Shown piece by piece: positions 1-8,069 of a stretch of 42,205 bases of DNA. Under the pieces are notes generated by a model that saw only the letters and a list, made by a program, of their open reading frames with translations, was not told the origin of the DNA and searched no databases. The DNA is taken from NCBI GenBank assembly GCA_963533935.1, contig CAUSQL010000010.1, forward strand, positions 1 through 42,205, given 5' to 3'. The number at the start of each line of letters is the position of its first letter. The first letter of the stretch is position 1. This stretch comes from CAUSKK01 sp963533935 (GTDB taxonomy: Bacteria; Pseudomonadota; Gammaproteobacteria; Cardiobacteriales; Cardiobacteriaceae). Made by a program: the position numbers and the translations under genes.

Positions 1-2
1 CC

Positions 3-668
3 GCCGACTGTGCCCTGGTGGAACTGCGGGTGCCGGGGCCGGCCGGGCCGGTGGGGCGGCAATATTCGGCGGCCGGCTTCGGTCTAAACGGGGCGGCCAA
101 TCTGCATCTGCTGGTGCGCTGGCAGCGGCGGCCGGACGGTAGCGGCGGCCTGGCTTCCACCTATCTGACGCAGCACTGGCCGGTGGGCGACACCCTGCCC
201 CTGCTGCCGTTAGAACACCCGGTGGCGGCCCTCCCAGTGGAGCCGGTGCCGCTGATTCTGCTGGCCAGCGGCAGCGGTCTGGCCGGCCTGCTGGGGGTTT
301 TGGAAAAGATGGAGCGGCGCTTCCCGGCGCAAAAACACCGGCTGAAACATTGGCTTATCTTCGGTGAACGGTCGCCGGAGCGGGACAATATCTACGGGGA
401 GCAGCTGGCAGAACTCCAGCAGCGCGGCGTCATCGGCCGCCTTGACCGTTGCTTTAGCCGGGGCGGCGACCGGCGCTACGTGCAGCAGCTGCTGGCGGCC
501 AACGGCGACGAGCTGCGAACGCTGCTGGCCGCCGGCGCCCATATCTATATCTGCGGCAGCAGCCAGCGGCTGGGTTCCGGCTGCGGCCAGGTGCTGGCGG
601 AACTGCTGGGGGCGGCGGAATATCAAAGGCTCCAGGGGGAAGGGCGGCTGCACTTCGACACCTATTAG
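3..668 (+). CDS. C-terminal part of a CysJ-type flavoprotein reductase (5' end outside window)
   Basis: The open frame runs in from the window edge without a stop and ends at 668. The visible 220 or so residues match the FAD/NADPH-binding half of diflavin reductases such as the sulfite reductase flavoprotein CysJ: a nucleotide-binding segment (PLILLASGSGLAGLLG), then HWLIFGERSPERDNIYG, then the NADP-binding AGAHIYICGSSQRLG and a terminal aromatic residue. Family knowledge says such proteins pass electrons from NADPH through FAD to a flavodoxin-like domain or partner. The usual GPGTGIAPFRG motif is altered here to ASGSGLAGLLG. Without the N-terminus I cannot tell a true CysJ from a PepSY-fused or stand-alone reductase. 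A palindromic repeat begins two bases after the stop. Confidence 0.75.
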   Translation, partial: ADCALVELRVPGPAGPVGRQYSAAGFGLNGAANLHLLVRWQRRPDGSGGLASTYLTQHWPVGDTLPLLPLEHPVAALPVEPVPLILLASGSGLAGLLGVLEKMERRFPAQKHRLKHWLIFGERSPERDNIYGEQLAELQQRGVIGRLDRCFSRGGDRRYVQQLLAANGDELRTLLAAGAHIYICGSSQRLGSGCGQVLAELLGAAEYQRLQGEGRLHFDTY

Positions 669-669
669 A

Positions 670-749
670 TTTACCGACGGACGGGCGCTTTATATGTATG
701 TATTTAAAGCCATAAATACATACATATAAAGCGCCCGTATGTTTGTAAA
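670..749. repeat. Palindromic intergenic element, full copy (no. 1)
   Basis: Two ~37-bp arms around a short loop. The left arm has ACGGACGGGCGCTT and ATGTATGTATTTA; the right arm is its near-perfect complement. It starts just after the stop of the flavoprotein gene and may form a terminator hairpin, but has no long T-tract. Confidence 0.85.
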
Positions 750-943
750 TGAGGACACCCGGCTGTTCCTATAAGTCCCAATCATCGGCGCCTTGGCCAG
801 GGGCTAATCACAATAATGCGGCCAAACTGCGCTTTGGCGGTAGCCATTGGCTGCCAATTAATACAGTTAAAGCGGCTATCCGTTTATAAATGGCGGCTGA
901 GCCTTTTGCGTTAGAATTTTTCTTTTTTAATACAGGAACACCC

Positions 944-2404
944 ATGTCTTTATCGGAATTTGACGACATTCGCACCAAGAAAAATAACCGGCTGACCTAC
1001 GTGCTGGTGATAGCCGCCGGCATCGGCATGTTGTTCATCGGTCAAACCGACTATTTCCGCAACGGTGGCCACGAACTGAGCGTTAATGGCCAGGAGATAA
1101 GCTATGAGACCTTCCAGCAGCAGCGCAGCGAGCTGCAGCGCCAGCAGCCGGATTTAGCCAATAAGGCCCTGGGCGAACAGACCGTGGCCCTGCTGGTGCG
1201 CCGGCTGGTGCTGCAGCAGCAGGCCCTGGCCAGCCCCTACCAGCTGCCGGACGAAGAGCTTTACAAAATCATCAGCGGCCAATTCAGCGGTAAAGAGGAC
1301 TATGAGAAGACCCTGGCGGAGCACCACACCAACGCCCGCAACTACGAAAATTCCGTACGCAATGAGGAGAAGGTGGCCAATTACTACGCCATTTTGGCCA
1401 GCGCCCCACGCAATGACCCGGCCCTGGAGCAATTTCTCCGGGATTTCGCCCAGCAGCGTTCCTACGCGGTGCTGAAGCTGGATTTCCAGCGGGCGCAGGA
1501 GGCGGTAAGCGCCAGCGACGAACAGCTGCAAAAATTCCTCAGCGATAGGCAGAAGGACTACATGCAGCCGGAGCAGGTGGATTTGTCCTATGTGTTCATC
1601 GCACCACCCCAGGGCACCTGGGGCCGCATTAGAAATCTCTACCTGGACGAGGCCGCGAAAAAGGCGGAAGAGGACAAAATCTATGAACTGTCCGCCGCCG
1701 CCATCGAGAAAATTAATGGTGGCGCGACGCTGGCGGAGGTGGCGCAGCTGGCCGGCGTCGCAGTTCAGGAGGAAAGGGGCGTGAGCGCCAAAACCCAGCA
1801 TCCGCTCTTCAGCCAAAAGGCCAGCCAGGAAGCCATGTTCGGCGCGAATAAGCTCGGCGAAGGCAAGATTTCCGACCCGCTGAGCATGAAGAACGGCAGC
1901 CTGTTCTTTGTTATTAATAAGCGGACGGCCAGCACGCCCATGAGCTTTGGCGAGGACATTCGCGCCCAGCTCACCGCCGATTTTAAGGCGGCCACGGCCA
2001 AGCAGCAGTTGCAGGAGCAGGCGGAAAAATTACAGCAGGAGCTTAAGGCCGGCAAAGGCTTGGCTGAACTGGCCCAGGCGCAGGGCCTAACGGTGGAGCA
2101 GTGGGACGGCCTAAATCGTTACAGCCCCAGCGATAAATTGGACCCGGCAGCCCTGAATAAATTATTCAGCAGCGGCAGTAAGGTCAGCAGCACCATTAGC
2201 CGCGACGGTGATGTGCTGGTGGCCCAATTAACTAAAGTGGAAGCCGGCGACCCGCAGGCCATTCCCGTCGCGCTCCGCAATAGCTTCATTAATCTGTGGC
2301 AGAGCGAGCAGAATGGCCGGGCCCTGGAGGCACTAGGCCGGCAGCTGGCCCAGAAGGCCAAGGTGCAGGTGGGCCGCGCCCTGCTCGGCGAAGATGAGCA
2401 ATAG
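944..2404 (+). CDS. ppiD: PpiD-like membrane-anchored periplasmic chaperone
   Basis: A 486-residue protein. I chose ATG at 944, which has AGGA upstream and gives a short cytoplasmic N-terminus followed by one membrane segment at about residues 17-33 (LTYVLVIAAGIGMLFIG); an upstream in-frame ATG at 890 would add an unlikely 18-residue leader. A SurA/PpiD-type N-terminal helical domain follows (about 40-200), then a weak parvulin-like part (about 225-340, with IEKINGGATLAEVAQLAG) and a second degenerate one. E. coli PpiD has 623 residues, so this is a short member. In the family it assists folding of outer-membrane proteins emerging from the Sec translocon. The 3' end overlaps slyX by 11 bases. 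Confidence 0.75.
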   Translation: MSLSEFDDIRTKKNNRLTYVLVIAAGIGMLFIGQTDYFRNGGHELSVNGQEISYETFQQQRSELQRQQPDLANKALGEQTVALLVRRLVLQQQALASPYQLPDEELYKIISGQFSGKEDYEKTLAEHHTNARNYENSVRNEEKVANYYAILASAPRNDPALEQFLRDFAQQRSYAVLKLDFQRAQEAVSASDEQLQKFLSDRQKDYMQPEQVDLSYVFIAPPQGTWGRIRNLYLDEAAKKAEEDKIYELSAAAIEKINGGATLAEVAQLAGVAVQEERGVSAKTQHPLFSQKASQEAMFGANKLGEGKISDPLSMKNGSLFFVINKRTASTPMSFGEDIRAQLTADFKAATAKQQLQEQAEKLQQELKAGKGLAELAQAQGLTVEQWDGLNRYSPSDKLDPAALNKLFSSGSKVSSTISRDGDVLVAQLTKVEAGDPQAIPVALRNSFINLWQSEQNGRALEALGRQLAQKAKVQVGRALLGEDEQ

Positions 2405-2603
2405 TGAGGACCGGTGGGAGCGGCTGGAAAGCCAGTTGGCCTACCAGGAGGAACTGATTCAGGCCCTGCAGCGCCAGCTGTTTCTGTTAGAGGAACAGTG
2501 CAGCGTTCAGGGGGAAATACTGCGGCAAATGGCGCAGCAGCTGGCCAGGCCGTCGGGCCTGGCGCCGGCGAACTCCATTGATGACATTCCCCCACACTAC
2601 TAG
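2394..2603 (+). CDS. slyX: SlyX family protein
   Basis: A 69-residue protein of normal SlyX length. It has the family's N-terminal coiled coil (ERLESQLAYQEELIQALQ) and its terminal PPHY. The ATG lies inside the end of the ppiD-like gene (11-base overlap), which suggests translational coupling. The biochemical role of SlyX is not established. The match rests on the coiled coil plus the diagnostic C-terminus. Confidence 0.85.
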   Translation: MSNSEDRWERLESQLAYQEELIQALQRQLFLLEEQCSVQGEILRQMAQQLARPSGLAPANSIDDIPPHY

Positions 2604-2638
2604 TACAATGGCGCACTTTTATAAGAGAGGAAACCCCT

Positions 2639-3262
2639 ATGAAAAAAATACTAATGTTAGCTTTGACTGCCTTTGCCTTTAACGCTCAGGCGGAAAGTCT
2701 TGTCGAGTTCAACAAGAAAATGGACAAGGAAATACAAGAATTTGTAACGGCTAACAAGGATAAGCTTGAGAAGGAACCTAGCCTATTGGTTAAAACCGTA
2801 GTCAGCAAATACCGTGAGAACGAAAAACCCTTCCTTGAAGCTCTAAAAAGCACCTGTATCACCGAAAAATGGGGCGACGAAAAAGCCTGCGGTTGCTTGG
2901 TGGAAAAATCTAACCACAAAGAAGCTTGGGATTTGATGGAAAAACTTAGCACCAAAGACCCCAACAAAATGAGCAAGGAAGAGCAGGAAAAATTCAAAGC
3001 TGAAGCCGATAAGCTGCAGGAAACCGGTGAGAAAAATGCCAAAGATTGTGGCATTGACTTGAGCAAGTCCAATAGTTTCCTAGCCACCGGTTCTAAAGGT
3101 GGTGAGGCTCCAGCCAAAGAAGAAGCTAAGGCCGATGCTAAAGCTGAAGCTCCCGCCGCCGATGCTAAAGCCGATGCTAAATCTGAAGCTCCTGCCGCTG
3201 ACGCTAAAGCTGATACTAAGGCCGAAGAAAAAGCTGACGACAAGGCCGCCGAGAAAAAATAA
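2639..3262 (+). CDS. Secreted protein with Ala/Lys/Asp-rich repeat tail
   Basis: 207 residues with a clear Sec signal peptide (MKKILMLALTAFAFNAQA, cleavage about residue 18) and a strong ribosome site (GAGGAAA) before ATG 2639. The middle is a charged helical domain with four cysteines (CITEKWGDEKACGC and a later CGID), which could form two disulfides in the periplasm. From about residue 155 the tail is low complexity, with the unit EAPAADAKAD repeated, and ends in EKK. The gene is richer in AT than its neighbours. Highly charged Ala/Lys tails occur in proteins that contact the cell wall or LPS, but I do not recognise the family. A rho-independent terminator follows at 3292. Confidence 0.75.
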   Translation: MKKILMLALTAFAFNAQAESLVEFNKKMDKEIQEFVTANKDKLEKEPSLLVKTVVSKYRENEKPFLEALKSTCITEKWGDEKACGCLVEKSNHKEAWDLMEKLSTKDPNKMSKEEQEKFKAEADKLQETGEKNAKDCGIDLSKSNSFLATGSKGGEAPAKEEAKADAKAEAPAADAKADAKSEAPAADAKADTKAEEKADDKAAEKK

Positions 3263-3291
3263 GTTCCGTAAAACTTCTGCGGAAAATAATG

Positions 3292-3320
3292 CGCCCCGGT
3301 ATTTAACCGGGGCGTTTTTT
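3292..3320 (+). terminator. Rho-independent terminator after the secreted protein
   Basis: A 9-bp perfect stem (CGCCCCGGT / ACCGGGGCG) with a 5-base loop is followed by six T at 3315-3320. It sits 30 bases past the stop at 3262. Confidence 0.9.
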
Positions 3321-3394
3321 ATGGGCGGAAAAAATTGCTACACAAAAAGAGGCGCCAGCGCGGCGCCCCCATAGGTTTACGTAAATATTATTTT

Positions 3395-3598
3395 TTATCT
3401 TTTATCCACCTGGCTGCCAATGACGCCACCCAGGGCTGCGCCGCCAAGCACGGAACCGGTATCACCACCGACGAGACCACCGGCGGCGCCGCCAACGCCA
3501 GCACCGATTAGGGTGTTCTTCTGGGTGCGGTTCAGATTACAGCCGGCCATGCTGAGGGCTAAGGCGGCTAACACTACAATTTTCAAGGTTTTTTTCAT
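3395..3598 (-). CDS. osmB: OsmB-like glycine-rich lipoprotein
   Basis: 67 residues from ATG at 3598, preceded on the minus strand by GGAG at good spacing. An upstream in-frame start would add six residues but lacks this spacing. A lipoprotein signal ends in the lipobox LSMAGC. The mature part is a glycine-zipper (IGAGVGGAAGGLVGG ... LGGAALGGVIGSQV), as in E. coli OsmB. In the family it is a small stress-induced lipoprotein. The name is by similarity of layout; other glycine-zipper lipoproteins look alike. Confidence 0.7.
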   Translation of the reverse strand: MKKTLKIVVLAALALSMAGCNLNRTQKNTLIGAGVGGAAGGLVGGDTGSVLGGAALGGVIGSQVDKR

Positions 3599-3685
3599 GA
3601 TATTGCTCCTTTGCAAATTAACGTCGGCTGAGCCAACGGGGCCATTGTACCCATTTGCCTGCGCGGCGGGTCATTATTTCGGCCA

Positions 3686-3764
3686 TTTACAAACGGACGG
3701 GCGCTTTACCTGTATGTAAAAAGTCTGTTTAAACATACAGGTAAAGCGCCCGTCTGTTTGTAAA
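3686..3764. repeat. Palindromic intergenic element, full copy (no. 2)
   Basis: Long inverted repeat: TTTACAAACGGACGGGCGCTT with TACCTGTATGT on the left, complemented on the right. The variable triplet between the two conserved blocks is TAC on the left and GTA on the right, so the arms stay complementary. It lies between the divergent ends of osmB-like and bioY. Confidence 0.9.
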
Positions 3765-3805
3765 ACTAGATGGGCGCCGGAGCTCCGCAGGGGAAAATAA
3801 GCAAA

Positions 3806-4360
3806 TTAAATCTTACTGAAGAAACGCTGCGTAGGAATTACCAGGGCACAGGCCAGCAGACCCTTAATGATGCCGCCGGGAATGAACGGGTATAAGCCAG
3901 CGGTCAGCAGTTTATCGGCGGGTACAAAGTGCGACAGATGCCACAGGCCGCAGGCGAAGGTGATGGCCGTCGCTGCCATAGTAACCAGAATGGTTCTCGG
4001 CCAGCTGGCGAGCACGCCACGGTCGCTGTAGTAGCCGAGCAGCATGACGCTAGGCACAAAGCCATACAGGTAGCCGGCGGAAGGGCCCACCGGCCAGCCG
4101 GAACCACCACTGGCAAAGACCGGCAGGCCGGCGATGCCTTCAATTAGATAAAACAGCACGGCGCCGGTGCCGGCCCGCAGGCCCAGGCCGAGGCCCAGCA
4201 CCGTAACCGCAAGAGTTTGTCCGGTGATGGGCACCGGCCACATGGGAATTTCAATTTTTGTGGCCAACACCAGCAGCAGCGAGCCCAGCAAACTTTTCAG
4301 CAGCCACGAGGTGAAGGATTGGGATAGGAACCATTTTTTGGTGAGAACTAGACTTTGCAT
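3806..4360 (-). CDS. bioY: BioY biotin transporter S component
   Basis: 184 residues with about six membrane segments. BioY hallmarks are visible: IEIPMWPVPITGQTLAV near the N-terminus, LIEGIAGLPVFASGGSGW, then GPSAGYLYGFVPS, and a C-terminal FIPGGIIKGLLACAL. BioY binds biotin in the inner membrane and works alone or with an ECF energising module (BioMN or a shared EcfAT). No bioM or bioN is adjacent, so it is either a solo or shared-module type. The minus-strand ribosome site GAGGAG lies just upstream of ATG 4360. The upstream gene has its own terminator, so bioY probably has its own promoter. Confidence 0.93.
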   Translation of the reverse strand: MQSLVLTKKWFLSQSFTSWLLKSLLGSLLLVLATKIEIPMWPVPITGQTLAVTVLGLGLGLRAGTGAVLFYLIEGIAGLPVFASGGSGWPVGPSAGYLYGFVPSVMLLGYYSDRGVLASWPRTILVTMAATAITFACGLWHLSHFVPADKLLTAGLYPFIPGGIIKGLLACALVIPTQRFFSKI

Positions 4361-4376
4361 AAAACTCCTCAGGGAT

Positions 4377-4403
4377 AAAAAAGGCGCCCACCGGGTGGGC
4401 GCC
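4377..4403 (-). terminator. Rho-independent terminator of the TbpB-like lipoprotein gene
   Basis: On the minus strand an 8-10 bp GC stem (GGCGCCCA / TGGGCGCC) is followed by six T (plus-strand AAAAAA at 4377-4382). It sits between the lipoprotein stop at 4418 and the start of bioY. Confidence 0.85.
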
Positions 4404-4417
4404 GTAGGGTTAGGAAA

Positions 4418-5305
4418 TTATTGTTTGCTCGCGCCGTAGATACCTTGGAATTTGCGGGTTTCGTCGCGGAGCACGCCGGACAATTCCTTGCCCGCGTCGC
4501 CGTAGAAGCCGCCGTCAAATTCGGTGCTGCCGTCCTTACCGGTAAAGGTGGTGCCGCTGATGGTGCCATTGAAGTTCAAACCGTTCAGGGTGGCCGTAGT
4601 GCCGTTATTCTGGTATTTGATTTGGTTCGTCAGGCTACCGTTGATGGTTTTCGCGCCGAAATCCACGTTAAAGCTGGCGTCGCCACCGCTGGCACCCAGG
4701 CCAGCAATGCTTTCCACGTAGGCGGAACCCTTATAGGTGGCCGAGCCGGTGCTGGGCAGGTTGGTGGCGGCCAGGCCCTGGTGGAACAGGTAATTTTCCG
4801 CGTTGTTATTCAGGCGAATGATGCCCGCATGGCTGCTGGCCAGGTTGGGCTGGAAGACGTAGGTGTTGCCGTTTTCCGTTTTACCGTTGGCGCGCAGGCT
4901 GTTGCTGGTGGTTAGGCCGCTGATTTGTAGGGGAATTTCCTTGCCATTGACCTTTAACACGTGCCAATCGGAACCGCTGGCGGCGGTGCCGGCGCTGTTG
5001 GCGGCTGGACCAAAGGCCTTACCGCTAACGGCGGCCACCGGGCTGGTGGTAGCCACTGGCACGGAAGTGTTAGTTGGGTCAGGTGTGGGGCTCACGGTGG
5101 TGGTGGGACTTACCACGGGTACTTCGGTGGTGGTGGCGCGGGGAGTGGCCGTTGCGGTTACCACGGGTACGGAAGTGCTAGTTGGGGTAGTGGTGGTTTT
5201 GGCCGGGTCTGGCACATAGACCGAATCGGTGGCTGGCGTGCCGCCTTTACCGCCGCAGGCCGCTAAAATACTGATTGTTAATGCTGACAATATTAATTTT
5301 TTCAT
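4418..5305 (-). CDS. TbpB-like / Slam-type surface lipoprotein
   Basis: 295 residues. The lipoprotein signal ends in SILAACGG. A Thr/Pro/Ser/Val-rich linker (about residues 24-95) repeats TSVPVV-like units, then comes a C-terminal eight-stranded-barrel type domain: VDFGAKTINGSL, LNGLNFNGTISGTTFTGK, FDGGFYGDAGKELSGV and a final GIYGASKQ. This order is typical of the TbpB beta-barrel family used by transferrin-, haemophilin- and factor-H-binding lipoproteins, which are moved to the surface by Slam proteins. No Slam or TonB receptor gene is in the window, so the ligand cannot be named. The linker probably lifts the barrel off the membrane. Confidence 0.75.
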   Translation of the reverse strand: MKKLILSALTISILAACGGKGGTPATDSVYVPDPAKTTTTPTSTSVPVVTATATPRATTTEVPVVSPTTTVSPTPDPTNTSVPVATTSPVAAVSGKAFGPAANSAGTAASGSDWHVLKVNGKEIPLQISGLTTSNSLRANGKTENGNTYVFQPNLASSHAGIIRLNNNAENYLFHQGLAATNLPSTGSATYKGSAYVESIAGLGASGGDASFNVDFGAKTINGSLTNQIKYQNNGTTATLNGLNFNGTISGTTFTGKDGSTEFDGGFYGDAGKELSGVLRDETRKFQGIYGASKQ

Positions 5306-5422
5306 GGTTACTCCTAATTGATTGAGCTTTGAAATTATATAGACAATTTATCGGCCCAATTGGCCAAAAGCCCCAGCCGACGTTCTGAACAAGATAAATT
5401 CGCGGGGGCAAATAAACCTTTC

Positions 5423-5428
5423 TATAAT
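5423..5428 (+). promoter_or_regulatory. Probable -10 box of the sdh promoter
   Basis: A perfect TATAAT lies 34 bases before the sdhC ATG. No good -35 hexamer is seen at 16-18 bases, so the promoter may be activator dependent. AGAGG before ATG 5463 serves as ribosome site. Confidence 0.5.
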
Positions 5429-5462
5429 GTGTTACTAAAATTTAATCTAGAGGCAAAACCCC

Positions 5463-5855
5463 ATGAATACCCAAAGAAAGCGACCGCTGTCGCCCCATTT
5501 GCAAGTCTACGACATGACCCGTTTCACCTCCTTCACCTCGCTGATGCACCGGGCCACCGGCATTGTCTGTGCCCTGGGCATGGTCTTTGTGGTCAGCTGG
5601 CTGGCCCTGGCCGCCGGCGGGGAGGAAAGCTACCGCTGGGCCAACGGCATTATTGGTAATTGGCTAATTCAAATCGGCCTGTTCGTCTGGTCCGGCTGTC
5701 TCTGCTACCACTTCTGCAATGGCATTCGCCACCTGGCCTGGGACATCGGCAAGGGCTTTGCCATCAAGGACGCCAAGCGTTCGGCGGTGGCGGTGCAAAT
5801 TGCCACGGTAATTATGAATTTGAGCTTTTGGATTGGCATTTGGAGTGTGCAATGA
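5463..5855 (+). CDS. sdhC: Succinate dehydrogenase cytochrome b556 subunit SdhC
   Basis: 130 residues, normal length. Family signatures: RPLSPHLQVY at the start, FTSLMHRATGI (quinone-site Ser/Arg region) and the haem-ligand region YHFCNGIRHLAWD at about residues 82-94. Three membrane helices are visible. It anchors the SdhAB catalytic dimer in the inner membrane, binds haem b with SdhD and helps form the quinone site of complex II. First gene of sdhCDAB; its end overlaps sdhD by four bases (ATGA). Confidence 0.95.
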   Translation: MNTQRKRPLSPHLQVYDMTRFTSFTSLMHRATGIVCALGMVFVVSWLALAAGGEESYRWANGIIGNWLIQIGLFVWSGCLCYHFCNGIRHLAWDIGKGFAIKDAKRSAVAVQIATVIMNLSFWIGIWSVQ

Positions 5856-6229
5856 GCGTTTTCCAGAATTTAAAGAAGGCCAAGGGCCTGGGTTCCGGCC
5901 ATAACGGCACGGGCCATTTCATCATGCAGCGCACCGGGGCGGTCATTCTCATTCCCCTGGTGCTCTATTTCTTTGTGGCGGTGGTGCGGCTGGCGGCGGC
6001 CCCGGACTACCAAGCGGTGCGTCTCTGGTTCGCCAGCCCCCTAAACATGGGCCTCAGCTGCGCCTTCGTGCTGCTGGGCTTCTTCCAGTCAGCCCTGGGC
6101 CTACAGGTGGTCATTGAGGACTACGTCCATCGGGAAGGGGCCAAGTACCTGGCCATCATTGCGGTGAAGGCGGTGGCCTTCGTGGGTGCCCTGGTGGGCT
6201 GTGCGGCCATTCTGAAATTGGGGCTATGA
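5852..6229 (+). CDS. sdhD: Succinate dehydrogenase membrane anchor SdhD
   Basis: 125 residues from ATG 5852, which overlaps the sdhC stop. Three hydrophobic helices follow a short basic N-terminus (KKAKGLGSGHNGTGHFIMQRTGAVIL). The second helix ends in QVVIEDYVHREGAKY, the conserved SdhD segment with the haem- and quinone-side His/Asp/Tyr. It forms the membrane domain of complex II with SdhC. sdhA starts two bases after its stop. Confidence 0.93.
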   Translation: MSVFQNLKKAKGLGSGHNGTGHFIMQRTGAVILIPLVLYFFVAVVRLAAAPDYQAVRLWFASPLNMGLSCAFVLLGFFQSALGLQVVIEDYVHREGAKYLAIIAVKAVAFVGALVGCAAILKLGL

Positions 6230-6230
6230 G

Positions 6231-8018
6231 ATGAGTAACTACAAAATTAACTATCACAACTACGACGTTATCGTGGTCGGCGCCGGCGGCGCGGGCCTGC
6301 GCGCCACCTTCGGCATGGCCTTGGAGGGGCTGAAAACCGCCTGCATTACCAAGGTCTTCCCGACCCGCTCCCACACGGTGGCGGCCCAGGGCGGCGTGGC
6401 GGCGGCCCTCGGCAATATGGGCGAAGACAAATGGCAGTGGCACTTCTACGACACCGTTAAGGGTTCCGACTGGCTCGGCGACCAGGACGCCATCGCCTAC
6501 ATGTGCCGCGAGGCTATTCCCGCCATCATCGAGCTGGAGCACTACGGCGTGCCCTTCTCCCGCACCAAAGAGGGCAAGATTTACCAGCGGCCCTTCGGCG
6601 GCATGACCGTGAACTTCGGCGAGGGCCAGGCCCAACGCACCTGTGCCGCCGCCGACCGCACCGGCCACGCCATGCTGCACACCCTGTACCAGCAGGCGCT
6701 GAAGCACCAGGCGGAATTTTTTATCGAATACTTCGCCACGGATTTATTAATGGGCGAAGACGGCAGCTGCCGCGGCGTGCTGGCCCTGGATTTGTCCAGC
6801 GGCGAACTGCATGTGTTCAACGCGCAAATGGTGGTGCTGGCCACCGGCGGCTACGGCCGCGCCTGGCTGTCCTGCACCTCGGCCCACACCTGCACCGGCG
6901 ATGGCAACGGCATGGTGCTGCGCGCCGGCCTGGCGTTGCAGGACATGGAATTCACCCAATTCCACCCCACCGGCATCTACGGCTCCGGCTGTCTCATGAC
7001 CGAGGGCTGCCGCGGCGAGGGCGGTTACCTGACCAACGGCGACGGCGAACGCTTCATGGAACGCTACGCCCCCAATGCCAAGGATTTGGCCTCCCGCGAC
7101 GTGGTATCCCGCTCCATGTCCATTGAAATCCGCGAGGGCCGCGGCGTGGGCAAGCACAAGGACCACATTCACCTGCATCTGGAACATCTCGGCGCCGACG
7201 TGATTCACAAGCGGCTGCCGGGCATTGCGGAAACGGCGCGCATCTTTGCCGGCGTGGACGTAACCAAAGAACCAGCGCCGGTAATTCCGACGGTGCACTA
7301 CAACATGGGCGGCATTCCGACGAACTACCACGGCGAAGTGGTGCAGCTGCGCGACGGCAACCCGGACGCCGTGGTGCCAGGGCTAATGGCCATCGGTGAA
7401 GCGGCCTGCGTGTCCGTGCACGGCGCCAACCGGCTCGGTTCTAACTCGCTGCTGGATTTGGTGGTCTTCGGCCGGGCGGCGGCGCACCGGGCCCGCGAGG
7501 TGATTAAGCCGAACAGCAAGGCGGCGCCAATTCCGCCGGCGGCCTTGGATAAGGCCTTAGCCCGCTTTGAACGGATACATCGGGCCCGCGGCGACCTGAA
7601 GACCGCCGAGATTCGCATCAATATGCAGCGCACCATGCAGAGCCATGCGGCGGTGTTCCGCACCGCCGAGTCCATGGCCGAGGGGGCGGCGAAGATGCTG
7701 GACATTTACAAGAGCTACGACCAGCTGCGCATCGCCGACGAGAGCCTGAACTGGAACACGGACCTAATCGAGGCCTTCGAGTTGAGTAATCTGCTGGCCT
7801 GTGCGCGGGTATCCATTGTGGCGGCGGAGAATCGCCACGAGAGCCGCGGCGCCCACGCCCACGAGGACTATCCGGAGCGGGACGACCAGCAGTGGATGAA
7901 GCACACGCTGACCAAATTGAACGAGGACGGTTCGGTGGAAATCGAGTACCGGCCGGTGCACGACTACACCGGCACCGACGAGGTGGACTATGTGCAACCG
8001 AAGAAGAGAGTCTATTAA
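6231..8018 (+). CDS. sdhA: Succinate dehydrogenase flavoprotein subunit SdhA
   Basis: 595 residues, standard length. The FAD-binding GAGGAGLRA is near the N-terminus. RSHTVAAQGG carries the His (residue 48) that in the family binds FAD covalently. Substrate and proton-transfer motifs include FHPTGIYGSG, EGCRGEGGYL and ASRDVVSRSM. The C-terminus has the usual DYTGTDEVDYVQPKKRVY. It oxidises succinate to fumarate in the TCA cycle and passes electrons to SdhB. A 51-base gap containing half of a palindromic element separates it from sdhB. Confidence 0.97.
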   Translation: MSNYKINYHNYDVIVVGAGGAGLRATFGMALEGLKTACITKVFPTRSHTVAAQGGVAAALGNMGEDKWQWHFYDTVKGSDWLGDQDAIAYMCREAIPAIIELEHYGVPFSRTKEGKIYQRPFGGMTVNFGEGQAQRTCAAADRTGHAMLHTLYQQALKHQAEFFIEYFATDLLMGEDGSCRGVLALDLSSGELHVFNAQMVVLATGGYGRAWLSCTSAHTCTGDGNGMVLRAGLALQDMEFTQFHPTGIYGSGCLMTEGCRGEGGYLTNGDGERFMERYAPNAKDLASRDVVSRSMSIEIREGRGVGKHKDHIHLHLEHLGADVIHKRLPGIAETARIFAGVDVTKEPAPVIPTVHYNMGGIPTNYHGEVVQLRDGNPDAVVPGLMAIGEAACVSVHGANRLGSNSLLDLVVFGRAAAHRAREVIKPNSKAAPIPPAALDKALARFERIHRARGDLKTAEIRINMQRTMQSHAAVFRTAESMAEGAAKMLDIYKSYDQLRIADESLNWNTDLIEAFELSNLLACARVSIVAAENRHESRGAHAHEDYPERDDQQWMKHTLTKLNEDGSVEIEYRPVHDYTGTDEVDYVQPKKRVY

Positions 8019-8054
8019 TACATACACCCTAAGCGCCCCCTTGTATCTATAAAT
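8019..8054. repeat. Palindromic element, solo right half between sdhA and sdhB (no. 3)
   Basis: Right-arm pattern TACATACACCCTAAGCGC followed by CCCCTTGTATCTATAAAT, starting immediately after the sdhA stop and ending 15 bases before the sdhB ATG. No left arm is present, so it cannot form the long hairpin. Confidence 0.75.
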
Positions 8055-8069
8055 AAAATTGAGGCAACC

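Noticed and set aside
2119..2616. Long antisense frames inside ppiD/slyX and similar ones in sdhA, nspC and the helicase gene
   Set aside because: GC-rich genes give long open antisense frames by codon bias; the sense genes have clear motifs.
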